A DNA stretch of 64,000 nucleotides, from positions 62,001 to 126,000 of the forward strand of contig NZ_JAPQNS010000014.1 of NCBI RefSeq assembly GCF_028867935.1, given 5' to 3'. The notes under the pieces were generated by a model. That model was given only the letters and a program-made list of their open reading frames with translations. It was not told the origin of the DNA and did not search any database. How positions within the stretch are numbered: position 1 is the stretch's first letter; every line of letters starts with the position of its first letter. This DNA comes from Flavobacterium sp. SUN052 (GTDB taxonomy: Bacteria > Bacteroidota > Bacteroidia > Flavobacteriales > Flavobacteriaceae). This document shows, in pieces, positions 20,501-28,149 of this stretch. A program made the translations under genes and the position numbers.

Positions 20501-20661
20501 CTCTGACTAAAATGCGCGTGTTTTTCTCCGGCGAAAACCTGCTGACCTTCCATCGCCTGCCTTCGGGAAGGGACCCGGAGGCCACCAGCATAAATGCCAG
20601 TACGGGTTCTATTTATCCCTTCATAAAAAAATACAGTTTCGGCCTGAATGCTTCATTCTGA
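17515..20661 (+). CDS. SusC/RagA-like TonB-dependent outer-membrane transporter (susC2)
   Basis: A 1048-residue paralogue of susC1. It has a signal peptide (about 1-23, ending LAQ), a carboxypeptidase-regulatory-like domain starting ISGRVMSEQNEGVPGATVSVKG, and the TonB-box/plug start NEVVVVGYGTQKKENLTGAV. The plug end is SIYGARAAFGVILITTKKG, and a C-terminal barrel closes with YSFGLNASF. There is no STN domain. It has its own promoter, with the same operator-like element as susC1, so both importers are probably induced together. The N-terminal 110 residues are very close to susC1, while the plug and barrel differ, which suggests a different oligosaccharide from the same glycan. Confidence 0.95.
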   Translation: MPISLRYLQIACLLILPVFAALAQTPISGRVMSEQNEGVPGATVSVKGTTRGTTTDATGAFRLNTAANETLVFSYVGYNSQEVPVGNQIELTIKLVPDTRSLNEVVVVGYGTQKKENLTGAVSTANMTDVLGSRPVTSTSQALQGAIPGLQVTYGTGQPGAGTSLNIRGFTSINSGSPLVLINNVPVSIDDINPMDIETVTVLKDASASSIYGARAAFGVILITTKKGARNQPVRFDYSTNISTTRASTLPEKPSPLQFVNALKDFGTVTYWGGQDIQKWQTYLQDYEANPDKYPNGIVTDNLGTKYPLQQTDLYRDLFPGGFEQLHNFAFSGGSEKTNYRVSLGYADENGIMVSKNDSYKRYNFNAYLNTAITSKLTASVNVLYKNDRRTSPANQGGLYYNAVTFGPYVRTGYDSTATGEYLPFDTPNNIATIEPPVNDFGDNLRLFGKLEFNPIKDFKITAEYTFDKTNSNQTTITAANRYISAIQFVPGLPGTNTRYSRSNSQTNYHSLNVYANYDKHFGNHNVGLLIGTNQEISKQANFSVNRLDLITAQLPAISTSTGIIGGDDSFNEFGVAGYFGRLNYNYREKYLVEVNGRIDGSSRFAPGHRFGFFPSASVGWNISEEGFMKAFSGAVPLLKLRGSWGEIGNQVITSNGNQNYYPYVPGLVTGNAPWINPATGVRYASLSAPALVSDGFTWETVRTANIGIDIGALKNRLTASFDLFNRKTLDMLSVGSELPAVLGAPAPLQNVADLVSKGWETQVAWRDRIKGFQYSMGVNLSDNRAYITKFKNVAGLISQYYVGQTINEIWGYQTQGYFTESDFEGLNADLQGGKLKPGIAPYQGVAQNPGDIRYKDLNGDGVINTGNNTLANPGDRSIIGNSTRRFQFGINGSASYRGFDFSFFASGVGKRDLWFNDQTAFPYMNQFGSIFLHQLDYWTKTNPNGFLPRIYKDGAGNTATSKQVQTKYLASGAYLRVKNITFGYTVPPTVSKKVALTKMRVFFSGENLLTFHRLPSGRDPEATSINASTGSIYPFIKKYSFGLNASF

Positions 20662-20701
20662 GTCCCGGACAGTACGTTCATCACATTTACCTCTCAAAAA
20701 A

Positions 20702-22471
20702 ATGAAGAATAAATTAGTGATCATAGTCATTGGGGTACTGCTTTTGCAAAGCTGCACCAACAATCTGGACTTGCTACCCAAGGATCAGTTGACAGTACCA
20801 ACTACATTTGTTGACTATAACGGGTTCAAAACATATGCCTGGGCGTTCTACGGTGTTTTTCTCGGCTACAACGCGAGCGTTCCCGACTCGGATAACGATG
20901 GCGATCTGTTTTTGAATGCCAACCCAAACGGGCAGTCACGATGGGCTTTTCAGCAGATTACGATTCCATCCAGTTCCGGCGATTATAACGGCCCGTACCA
21001 AAATATTCGGGCCATCAACATCATGATCGACAACATTGATGGCTCGAAGCTGAACAGTGCCGATAAATTGCATTGGCGAAGCGTCGGCTATTTCTTTCGG
21101 GCCGTGAATTATGCCAACCTCTTAAATCGCTATGGGGGCGTACCGCTGATTCTGAAAACTCTGACTGACGCTGACGAGCAGGAATTGTTTGCGCCAAGAA
21201 ATACCAGAGACGAAGTGGCTAAACAGATACTGAGCGATCTGGCTTTTGCCGAGAAAAACATCAAGCCAGCCGGGGATGGTGACAATACCGTAAATACCAA
21301 TGTGGTCCGCGCTTTTGTGTCCCGGTTTGGCCTTATGGAAGGCACCTGGAGAAAGTATCACGGATTGGCGGAACCGGAAACGTATCTAAAGGCAAGTGCG
21401 GAGGCTTCGGCCAAATTGATAACCGCCTTCCCTACGCTAATCCCCAATTACGATGAGGAATTTAATAGTGCTTCATTGGCCGGTGTGCGTGGCATTTTAC
21501 TCTACAAACAATACGAAACCAGTCAGCTCACACATATCCTTTCGTCGCGGGCACGGCAGGCTGCCGGCCGGTGGGACCTGACCAAAAAAGCAGCGGATAT
21601 GTATCTGATGACCGATGGACAGACACGGTTTACCAGCCCGTTGTTTCAGGGGGACAAGAGTCCCTATACCGAATTCAGGAAACGCGACAAGCGGTTGTAC
21701 TACACGGTTCCGCCACCCTTCAAAGTAACGGTGAACGGACAGACCTGGGCACCCACCAGTGTTACCGCCGATGCTGAATACCTCCCCCTGATGGCTTCCC
21801 TAACGGACGATCTGCATAAACCGTTGCCAACGATGAACTGGTCCGGGAATTACGTTCGTTTTGAACCCCATTACGCCGATGATGCTCAGGGGCAGGCATT
21901 TTGTGTGACGTACACCGGCTATCGGTTCTATAAATTTTACAACCGGCTGGTCAACGGCGTTCAGAATCAGGACAATAGCGATGCCCCTGTTTTCCGAATG
22001 GCCGAAGTTTTTCTCAATTTTGCGGAGGCACGGTATGAGCTTGGAACATTGGATCAATCTGTGATTGATAACACCGTGAACAAACTGCGCGATAGAGGGG
22101 GTGTTGCCCGGCTGACTATCAATAAGATACCTGCCGACCCCATGCGGGATGCAACAGTAGATGCGGTGCTCTGGGAGATACGACGAGAACGGGCCATTGA
22201 ACTAATGGGAGAAGGATTCCGGTTCGATGACCTAAGAAGGTGGAAAAAACTGGATTATATCAGCGAACGTAAACTGGGGCGGTGGATAAAAAAGGGGGTA
22301 GATGTTGCGGCCAACGCTACTGTCCCGATACTAAATGGAGCATCCGAAGGCTATATCGCTTACGAGCCTGCTCCGCCGGGCATCGTACCGGACTACTATT
22401 ACCTGTATCCGATTCCATCAAACCAACTGGTGTTAAATCCCCAGATCGTACAAAACCCTGGCTGGAAGTAA
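20702..22471 (+). CDS. SusD/RagB-like outer-membrane glycan-binding lipoprotein (susD2)
   Basis: The frame opens at 20648, inside susC2. ATG 20702 begins a proper lipoprotein signal (MKNKLVIIVIGVLLLQSC, lipidated Cys18), giving 589 residues. SusD features include SVGYFFRAVNYANLLNRYGGVPLILK in the N-terminal half and, near the C-terminus, IRRERAIELMGEGFRFDDLRRW, a hallmark of RagB/SusD proteins. It is the surface lid of susC2. A hairpin terminator follows 82 bp after the stop, so the unit is just the pair. Confidence 0.94.
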   Translation: MKNKLVIIVIGVLLLQSCTNNLDLLPKDQLTVPTTFVDYNGFKTYAWAFYGVFLGYNASVPDSDNDGDLFLNANPNGQSRWAFQQITIPSSSGDYNGPYQNIRAINIMIDNIDGSKLNSADKLHWRSVGYFFRAVNYANLLNRYGGVPLILKTLTDADEQELFAPRNTRDEVAKQILSDLAFAEKNIKPAGDGDNTVNTNVVRAFVSRFGLMEGTWRKYHGLAEPETYLKASAEASAKLITAFPTLIPNYDEEFNSASLAGVRGILLYKQYETSQLTHILSSRARQAAGRWDLTKKAADMYLMTDGQTRFTSPLFQGDKSPYTEFRKRDKRLYYTVPPPFKVTVNGQTWAPTSVTADAEYLPLMASLTDDLHKPLPTMNWSGNYVRFEPHYADDAQGQAFCVTYTGYRFYKFYNRLVNGVQNQDNSDAPVFRMAEVFLNFAEARYELGTLDQSVIDNTVNKLRDRGGVARLTINKIPADPMRDATVDAVLWEIRRERAIELMGEGFRFDDLRRWKKLDYISERKLGRWIKKGVDVAANATVPILNGASEGYIAYEPAPPGIVPDYYYLYPIPSNQLVLNPQIVQNPGWK

Positions 22472-22553
22472 CCCGCTTTGACAGCAGAATCTCGATCTGA
22501 GAACAGAACGATCTGACCACGGAACATAGTAGTGAATGAGTTTATACCTGAAC

Positions 22554-22584
22554 GGGCAGTTTTGATGACAAAAACCGCCCTTTT
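22554..22584 (+). terminator. Intrinsic terminator after susD2
   Basis: The arms GGGCAGTTTT and AAAAACCGCCC form a stem with one mismatch across 22554-22580. Four T residues follow. It sits 82 bp after the susD2 stop and ends the + strand PUL. Confidence 0.65.
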
Positions 22585-22709
22585 ACATGGCTTTTCGTGG
22601 ATAGGAGACGTAACATAATCTGTATCAGAGAAGTCAGAATGTCTGGTACTGGAAAAAGTTAGTGTTAAAATCAGTACGTTTTTACAAATGTCACTTGCAA
22701 AATTCAGCT

Positions 22710-22841
22710 TCAAAGGCGTGGACGTTTTGGCCTCTTCAGTTGGTCGGTCGGCTTAGGCATTTCGTCTCCCTTTTGAGCTATTTTGCGCCGATATTCCTCT
22801 GGAATGTTGAGCGGCTTTTCTGCAACTGATTTGTTGAATAA
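22710..22841 (-). pseudogene. Unrecognised coding tail beside the IS island
   Basis: On the - strand a 43-codon open stretch bounded by stops reads like a charged C-terminal tail (PLNIPEEYRRKIAQKGDE, then PKPTDQLKRPKRPRL and stop). It has no start of its own. Directly upstream of it is a perfect 14-bp hairpin (22844-22857 with 22868-22881). I do not recognise the family. It may be the end of a gene cut off when the IS elements arrived, or chance. The rest of 22585-22931 shows nothing else. Confidence 0.25.
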
Positions 22842-22843
22842 CT

Positions 22844-22881
22844 AGCCAGCACCCGTCTCGATTCGCTGACGGGTGCTGGCT
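22844..22881. repeat. Perfect 14-bp inverted repeat
   Basis: AGCCAGCACCCGTC at 22844-22857 pairs with its reverse complement at 22868-22881 across a 10-nt loop. It lies between the susD2 terminator and the IS982 element. It may be a terminator or a remnant of an IS end; no gene is clearly linked to it. Confidence 0.5.
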
Positions 22882-22931
22882 AAAGTTTCACCGTTGTAAA
22901 TCCGAAAACTCACCGGCTGGTTGTAGTCAAA

Positions 22932-23936
22932 ACGTGAATTATGGATTGAGTCGCTTGTTTTCAGCCACGACAATCGAAGGCTTGGTGGGATAGAAGCAGT
23001 AGGCGATTAGTCCACCAAGCATATTCACCTGCGCGTTGATGGGGCTGCGGTGTCGCGTGTGCGACACATCCAACACCGAGGTCAACAAATCGTTAACCGA
23101 CTCGATCAGCCCGCGCTTACGGAGTTTGAGTTTGTCGCCCACAGGCATCAGTATATTTTTCATCTTCCGTCGTAGTTTGGTAATCAACAGTAAGCCACGT
23201 TGGTAAAAGCTCGCAAACAATTTTGTCAGATACCCTCGGTCGCCCACACATTGGCCTTCTAAGCCCGTCAATGCCTCCTCCAGAACGGCGGTATTATTGT
23301 CGGCTACGTTGCCTGGTGTGAGTACAAAGTTGACTAACTCACCATATTGGTTAATAACCAGATGGGCCTTGAAGCCGTAAAACCAGCCCATGGAGGACTT
23401 GCCGCGTGCGGCCAGCCCGGCAAAGACCCGGTTTTGGTCAATCCGTCGGTTGTGACAGACGGGCAGGGGTTTGCTGTCGATGATGTAGAAGCCAGTGCGC
23501 TGGCTTTGGGCGCACAACCATTTCAACAGCACAAACAGACCCGGCAGTAAGCGGGGCATACGCGCCACAAAGCGTTCATACGTAATGAGTTGTGGGAAGT
23601 AAGTCTTCATCTGTGGCAGCACCTGGTTGTGGTAATAATATTCGAAGCATTTAGCTCCTGAGTAATGATAGAAGATAGTAATGGCCAACATCTCGCTGTC
23701 AGCAAGCTCCCCTGCTTTAGTGGTGGGTAAGCAACCTTGTTGGCGTTGCCAATCGATGAGGGCGTTGCAGAAGTCATCGCAGACAATAAAGATGTTGATC
23801 AGGCGGAGTGCTTTATCTTCGCAGAGCATAGGGGCAGAGGCACTTTTTGTGAGGTAGCACTACAAAAATGCACACACTCTGCTTCCTATGCACTTGTAGT
23901 CAGTAAGTCAGACTACTCTCTATCCATAATTCACGT
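22932..23936 (-). mobile_element. IS982-family insertion sequence
   Basis: Terminal inverted repeats ACGTGAATTATGGAT (22932-22946) and its exact reverse complement (23922-23936) bound about 1.0 kb with one transposase gene, the usual size for IS982. The transposase stop codon lies inside the left repeat. I could not see a convincing target-site duplication. The element sits at the left edge of the IS island. Confidence 0.8.
22939..23829 (-). CDS. IS982-family DDE transposase
   Basis: A 296-residue intact transposase. The DDE triad is visible: YIIDSKPLPVC (first Asp), CVGDRGYLT (second Asp) and GLIESVNDLL (Glu). NRRIDQNRVF and GWFYGFKAHL between them are typical IS982-family segments. It catalyses cut-and-paste movement of its own element. 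The start (MLCEDKALRLI) is normal for the family, and no frameshift or internal stop is present, so this is one of only two transposases in the island that look complete. Confidence 0.88.
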   Translation of the reverse strand: MLCEDKALRLINIFIVCDDFCNALIDWQRQQGCLPTTKAGELADSEMLAITIFYHYSGAKCFEYYYHNQVLPQMKTYFPQLITYERFVARMPRLLPGLFVLLKWLCAQSQRTGFYIIDSKPLPVCHNRRIDQNRVFAGLAARGKSSMGWFYGFKAHLVINQYGELVNFVLTPGNVADNNTAVLEEALTGLEGQCVGDRGYLTKLFASFYQRGLLLITKLRRKMKNILMPVGDKLKLRKRGLIESVNDLLTSVLDVSHTRHRSPINAQVNMLGGLIAYCFYPTKPSIVVAENKRLNP

Positions 23937-23959
23937 TATGATTAACTGAAATCAAAGAT

Positions 23960-24538
23960 ATGCGCGGCGGACCGTGGGAAATATTCCGATTTATAGCGGA
24001 ACATGCCAATCAGTTTTCTGTTGAGAAGATGTGTAAAGTGTTGAAGGTGATCAGCAGTGGTTATTATTATTGGTGTAAACATCCTGTTGGCTCCCGACAA
24101 CAAAACCAGGAATAGTTAGTAAGCCAAATGCAGCGTGTTCATACCCAGAGTCAAGATCGCGACGCACTTCGTGAGCAGGGCATTAAAGCGTCTCGTAACC
24201 GCATTGCCATACTCATGCAGAAATCGGGTATTCGCAGCATTATCTACAAAAAGTATCGGGTGCAGACGACCGACTCGAATCATGATTATCCGGTGCCTAA
24301 AAATCTGCTAAACAGGGAGTTTACAGCCGACAAGCTCGGTAAAAAGTGGGTCTTCACGTACATTGCCACTAAAGAGGGCTGATTATACCTAACTGTGATT
24401 TTAGATATGGCAGATCGAAAAGTGGTTGGCTGGGCCATGAGTGAGAGTTTGAAAGCAGTTGATACGCGTATGGCTTCCTGGCGCATGGCCCTCAAAAATA
24501 GAGCAATCGATGATTGTCTTTTATTTCATCGCTCCGAT
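23960..24538 (+). pseudogene. IS3-family transposase (orfB), 5' half, decayed
   Basis: Reads in two frames as an IS3-type integrase: FSVEKMCKVLKVISSGYYYW, then KASRNRIAILMQKSGIRSI and KKYRVQTTDSNHDYPVPKNL, then LYLTVILDMADRKVVGWAMS and NRAIDDCLLFHRSD. Damage includes a TAG after about 50 codons, a frame change near 24118, loss of the S-D of the first catalytic motif (KKWV-FTYI) and TGA in place of a Trp codon (ATKEG-stop-LYL). The reading stops at TCCGAT (24538) and resumes at GATCGGGG (28223), so the gene was split by the IS110 cluster. Confidence 0.8.
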
Positions 24539-24609
24539 TTCTATAGTACGTTTGAACAGTGTTGCAATAAGAACTCAAAATGGTCGTACTTCAACTGCTG
24601 ATTGAGCAT

Positions 24610-24673
24610 CCCGTGTAGGTAAATCCGAGATTTCTATAGCTAAACCTGTAACCCATGTTTCGATCTACACGGG
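24610..24673 (+). ncRNA. Candidate IS110 bridge RNA core, element A
   Basis: CCCGTGTAG (24610-24618) pairs perfectly with CTACACGGG (24665-24673), enclosing a 46-nt loop in the non-coding leader of the IS110-A transposase. The loop contains GATTTCTATAG (24629-24639), which also occurs at the left junction of the element (24536-24546). In IS110 elements of the IS621 type, a leader-encoded bridge RNA carries guides matching target and donor DNA; the assignment here is inference. True RNA ends are not known. Confidence 0.45.
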
Positions 24674-24783
24674 TGAATTTTTTAAGCCTCGACAGTTCAA
24701 TTGGTGCAAAACCGTGTATACTATGCCAGGGTCCAAAAATTCACTGCTCCTTTTCCCGGTTGTTTCACTAAACACTCACTGCA

Positions 24784-25780
24784 ATGAAAAACTATGTCGG
24801 TATTGACGTGGCCAAAACAAGCTTAGCCGTAGCCTTTCCTCTACCCACTGGTGGCTGGACAAACACGACTTTCGCTAACACGCCTGAGGGGATTCGCAGC
24901 TTGATTAAACAAGTACCCCCTCAAGCTCACTGCATTCTAGAAGCGACAGGCTCCTACTCGGTTTTAGTGACCTATTTGCTCTGTCAGGCAGAGATTAATG
25001 TCTCGGTCATCAACCCCAAGCAGAGTCACAACTTCGCGAAGATGCAGATGTCAGTAACCAAGACCGATCCACGGGATGCGGTATTGTTAGCTGAGTATGG
25101 TCGACTCATTCAACCCGCTCTCTATCAGATGGCTACGGACAGCCTGCTGCGTCTTCGTCAGAAAAGAGCGCTGCTTCGTCAGTATCATAATCGGACCGCC
25201 GACGCGGCAACGCAGAACTTTGCTGAATTTGCAACATTCATTCGATGTTTTACCCGTCAAGGACGTTCTTACTCAGCAGAGTTTACAAACGATGATTGAC
25301 TCTTTCGAGCGGGCAATCATCGATTTACAGCAAGAAGTTTGTCAACTCTGCGAAGCTGAATATCACGAGCAGTACCAGCGTTTGCTATCGATCAAAGGTA
25401 TATCCCACAAGGTAGCTACGGCGTTGATTGAAACCACCAACGGCTTCCAGGCTTTTGAGTCGGCCAAAGCAGTGGCCAAATTTATTGGTCTAGCCCCAAC
25501 CACCTTTCAATCAGGTAAGATGAGCACACACCGTGGTATTTGTCGGACGGGTGATTCTCATCTGAGAAGCCTGCTTTATGTGGCTAGTTGGTCAGCGATT
25601 CGATGTAATAAAGCCTGTCGAGAGTTTTACCAACGGTTGAAGGCCGCTGGTAAACCGTCCAAGTTAGCCTTAATCGCCGTTGCCAACAAGTTGCTCCGTC
25701 AGGCGTTCGCCTTGGTTCGGTTTGGCGAGGACTTTGATGATAATTATCAACCAAAATTTCGCTCACTAGCTTGTATTTGA
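24784..25780 (+). pseudogene. IS110-family transposase A, frameshifted
   Basis: The N-terminal RuvC-like DEDD part is intact in the first frame: YVGIDVAKTSLAVAF (Asp), CILEATGSYS (Glu), KTDPRDAVLLAEYG (two Asp). Near 25205-25225 the reading moves to another frame, giving DVLPVKDVLTQQSLQTMIDSFE and the C-terminal Transposase_20 part with LLSIKGISHKVATALIETT and LAPTTFQSGKMS, up to a TGA at 25778. A single indel explains it. The two frames together make a full-length IS110 protein of about 330 residues. It is not closely related to copies B and C and points the other way. Confidence 0.82.
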
Positions 25781-25794
25781 ACACAGTTCATGGG

Positions 25795-26832
25795 TTAAGC
25801 AAGAGCTGGCGCATAATTTTTGTCATATTTTTCACCACGTCGAACAACAGCACACACCCGGTGGATGAGCTTGTTGCGGACGGCGTTCAAAACCAGCATC
25901 GTGTGTTTTCCCTCGCCTAATTTGCGTTGGTAGTAATCCTGAAGATCGCCCCTCACCTGAATGGCCGACATGGTGCCCATGTGGATCAACGCTTTCAGCC
26001 GTTTGCGCGCTTGGTGACTCACTCTGGTTTTGCCCCGTACACTTGTTCCAGAGCGATACTCGAAGGGAGCCACTCCAGCGTGACAAGCCAATTTTTTAGG
26101 ATCGTTGATGGTTTGCATTTCATTCGTAGTGACGAGCAATTCGGTGGCGATCACGGGTCCGATGCCCGGTACAGAGACCATCAAGTCAAACAATTCTTTC
26201 AGCCGAGCGTCAGTTTCAATGAGTTGGTTGATGGCTTGCTCGACCGCTTTGTGTTCTTCTTTGAGAGCTAGCAAGGATTTCTTGACATTGCCTTTTAACG
26301 TCTTTTGCAAGGACTTGCTGATGAATGTTTCCTGTTCGGTCACGGGAACCGCCAATAGATGAAAGGCTTGGTTGAGCCGTTGGCGGGTGGCACTCAGAAA
26401 GGCCAGTTTCTGAATGACCTCGCGTGGTGGTTCCCAGAGACGTATTTGGTCGCGAAAGCGATAGGCATATTGAGCAATGCGCTGGGCATCGACTTTATCC
26501 GTTTTACCCCGTTGCATGCCGCCTGCTTGTTTAATTTGCAAAGACGATTCTAGCCAGATCGCCAGCTTTTGTTGGTCAAGTAACTCTAGCAGGTGAGCAT
26601 TGTACAGGCCCGTATGTTCCATACAGAACACGGCCAGCTTGGGATTCCAACCAGGCAGTGCTTTAAACTCGGCTAGAGCCGTCTTGATACCCGCCAGTGT
26701 GTTGGCACTGTGAGTGTTAAGTTGCAGTCCCTGTTGGGTAAAAACGGCCCAATCCAAAGTGTCTTTGGCGATGTCAATCCCAATAAAGTAGCAAAAGTCC
26801 ATGGCAAGATTTAGTTTTGGGTGAGTAGTCAA
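25795..26832 (-). CDS. IS110-family transposase B (DEDD recombinase)
   Basis: 345 residues, uninterrupted. The N-terminal DEDD domain shows FIGIDIAKDTLDW (Asp), FCMEHTGLYN (Glu) and GKTDKVDAQRIAQYA (two Asp). The C-terminal Transposase_20 domain has MVSVPGIGPVIATEL, KLACHAGVAPFEYRSGTS with the conserved serine, and ALIHMGTMSAIQVRGDLQDYYQ. In this family the two domains act with a structured RNA made from the element's non-coding end. It is the only IS110 gene in the island that could be active, and could also act on the sister copy C. Confidence 0.9.
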   Translation of the reverse strand: MTTHPKLNLAMDFCYFIGIDIAKDTLDWAVFTQQGLQLNTHSANTLAGIKTALAEFKALPGWNPKLAVFCMEHTGLYNAHLLELLDQQKLAIWLESSLQIKQAGGMQRGKTDKVDAQRIAQYAYRFRDQIRLWEPPREVIQKLAFLSATRQRLNQAFHLLAVPVTEQETFISKSLQKTLKGNVKKSLLALKEEHKAVEQAINQLIETDARLKELFDLMVSVPGIGPVIATELLVTTNEMQTINDPKKLACHAGVAPFEYRSGTSVRGKTRVSHQARKRLKALIHMGTMSAIQVRGDLQDYYQRKLGEGKHTMLVLNAVRNKLIHRVCAVVRRGEKYDKNYAPALA

Positions 26833-26905
26833 CTCATTGCTTTTACTCGAACCCTTTCGTGGGCCTGAGAACCCTAATTTCTATCCGAGCCTGAGGCAAT
26901 TAGAA

Positions 26906-26973
26906 CAGAGTGGGGACTGAATCGGCGCATAGGTCTTTGACTCCTGGGCGGACCGGTAGTGTACCCCACTCTG
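26906..26973 (-). ncRNA. Candidate IS110 bridge RNA core, element B
   Basis: In the leader of transposase B, CAGAGTGGGG (26906-26915) and CCCCACTCTG (26964-26973) form a perfect 10-bp stem around a 48-nt loop. The equivalent stem in copy C carries a compensatory change (T-A to C-G), supporting a selected RNA structure. The loop holds GGGCGGACCGG (26946-26956), repeated at the left junction of the element (27029-27039). The RNA would be made from the - strand, upstream of the transposase. Exact ends unknown. Confidence 0.55.
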
Positions 26974-27089
26974 GTTGACTTCTGGCAAGCTACCAAATCT
27001 TAGTTTCTTACCAGTCCTCAAACCTAAAGGGCGGACCGGCTGGTAGTAATCCTGCAACTCCCCTTTCATTCGGATAGCTCACATAGCTC

Positions 27090-27105
27090 GGCACCGGCCG
27101 CCCGG
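27090..27105 (-). repeat. 16-bp GC-rich insertion, copy 1
   Basis: GGCACCGGCCGCCCGG on the + strand, interrupting IS110-C between the codons for SLFHL and the following GAM. Identical to 28091-28106 and to the reverse complement of 27741-27756. The homologous position in element B lacks it. Confidence 0.8.
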
Positions 27106-27740
27106 CCAGATGGAACAACGATTTCAGGCGTTTGCGGGCGTGTTGACTCACACCAGGCCGACCTCGGACGCGGCTGCCCGACTGATAATTGAAGGGAGCA
27201 ACCCCAGCGTGGCAAGCCATCTTCGTAGGGTCATTGATGGCCTTCATTTCGTTGGTAGCAATGACGATCTCTGTAGCCGTGGCCGTGCCGATACCAGGAA
27301 CCGACATGACCAGTTCAAAGAGTTGGCTCAGGCGCGCATCAGATTCGATGAGTGCGTCAATGGCTTTCTCAACCGCCTTCCGATCTTTTTCCAAAGCGGT
27401 TAATGAGACTTGACAGCTCTTGCTAACTTGCTTTTGCAGAACTGGGTCGATAAAACCCTGTTGTTCGGCTAAGGGTCCAGCGAGTTGCTTGTAAACAGTG
27501 ATAAGCCGCTGACGAGCAGCACTTAACAGAGCTAACTTTTGAACAACCTGGCGGGGCGGCTCCCATAACCGAAGCTGATCGCGGAAGCGAAAGGCATACT
27601 CAGCTATCCGCTGGGCATCAATTGAGTCGGTTTTCCCTCGCTGCAAACCGCCCGCTTTTTTGATTTGCAGCCTATTTTCTACCCAAATGGGGAAGTGAAG
27701 TTTATGCAGAAAATCAAGCAGTTGAGCGTTGTAAATACCT

Positions 27741-27756
27741 CCGGGCGGCCGGTGCC
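27741..27756 (+). repeat. 16-bp GC-rich insertion, copy 2 (opposite orientation)
   Basis: CCGGGCGGCCGGTGCC, the exact reverse complement of the copies at 27090 and 28091. It interrupts the codons for EHTG, where element B reads without a break. Confidence 0.8.
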
Positions 27757-28010
27757 GTGTGTTCCTGGCAGAAGATGGCTTGTTGTGGGTTTCAGCCAGG
27801 CAGTGCCTTTAGGAGCCGCCAGGCAGTCTTGATAGCTGCGATGGTGTTAGGGGAGCTGGTTTGCAAGACTATTTTCTTGCCGTCGTAAACGGCCCACTCT
27901 AAGGTTGCTTTCGCAATGTCAATACCAATAAAGTAGCGAATGTCCATGCTGCTTTCTAATTTAGAGTTGCCAAAAGTCTACTTGTTTTGTGCTCAATACC
28001 TTGCTAACGG

Positions 28011-28026
28011 TCGGACGGCCGATGCC
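28011..28026 (+). repeat. 16-bp GC-rich insertion, decayed copy
   Basis: TCGGACGGCCGATGCC matches the 16-mer at 13 of 16 positions, and all three differences are C-T/G-A transitions. It lies in the IS110-C leader, where alignment with the B leader shows extra bases. Confidence 0.5.
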
Positions 28027-28068
28027 GCCTGTGGTCCCACATTTCTATTCGAGTCATTCAAGTAGAGG

Positions 28069-28149
28069 CAGAGCGGGTCCTAAATCAGCCGGCACCGGCC
28101 GCCCGGCATAGGTCGCTATCCTTGCCGTGCAATAGGGTAGCCCGCTCTG
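28069..28149 (-). ncRNA. Candidate IS110 bridge RNA core, element C (disrupted)
   Basis: CAGAGCGGG (28069-28077) pairs with CCCGCTCTG (28141-28149), the same stem as in B with the T-A pair replaced by C-G. The loop is 63 nt; removing the 16-bp insertion inside it (28091-28106) leaves 47 nt, against 48 nt in B. The half of the loop near the insertion is conserved with B (GCATAGGTC); the other half differs, as expected of a guide segment. Probably non-functional now. Confidence 0.5.
28091..28106 (-). repeat. 16-bp GC-rich insertion, copy 3 (inside RNA loop)
   Basis: GGCACCGGCCGCCCGG, identical to the copy at 27090-27105. It splits a segment that in element B reads continuously as ATCGGCGCATAGGTC. 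Confidence 0.8.

Larger units (their letters stand above)
24539..25790 (+). mobile_element. IS110-family element A
   Basis: Lies directly against the broken end of the IS3 gene. It has about 245 nt of non-coding leader followed by a frameshifted IS110-type transposase gene whose stop is 14 bp from the stop of convergent element B. IS110 elements have no terminal inverted repeats, so the ends are approximate. The leader carries a hairpin proposed as bridge RNA. Confidence 0.65.
25781..27030 (-). mobile_element. IS110-family element B (intact)
   Basis: Transposase 25795-26832 plus a roughly 200-nt leader reaching a left end that begins CCTTTAGGTTTGA on the coding strand (about 27018-27030), a sequence also found at the left end of copy C. 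The right end is immediately beyond the stop codon. B appears joined to the truncated 3' part of C, as though it had landed in C's transposase gene after the codons for QDYYQ. Confidence 0.65.
27040..27947 (-). pseudogene. IS110-family transposase C, inactivated
   Basis: Starts at 27947 with MDIRYFIGIDIAKATLEW, parallel to B. Damage in order: TGA replaces the Trp codon in the LLKALPGW-equivalent segment; a 16-bp insertion (27741-27756) splits FCQEHT from GIYNAQLLDF; a second 16-bp insertion (27090-27105) splits SLFHL from the GAM segment; TGA stands near where B has Ser (MSAI); and the last 50 or so codons are gone after LQDYYQ. Removing each 16-mer exactly restores the frame. Catalytic DEDD residues (GKTDSIDAQRIAEYA) survive. 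Confidence 0.85.

Noticed and set aside
22921..22962. Target-site duplication of the IS982 element
   Set aside because: Flanking bases on the two sides (GTAGTCAAA and TATGATTAA) do not match, so none can be claimed.
25200..25230. Programmed frameshift in IS110-A
   Set aside because: IS110 transposases are normally single-frame, and no slippery heptamer is evident at the switch; a plain indel is simpler.
24380..27830. TGA in place of Trp codons in IS3 and IS110-C, hinting at UGA recoding
   Set aside because: Intact genes here use TGA as a normal stop (susC2, the 12182 sulfatase). The cases are limited to broken transposases and fit G-to-A decay.
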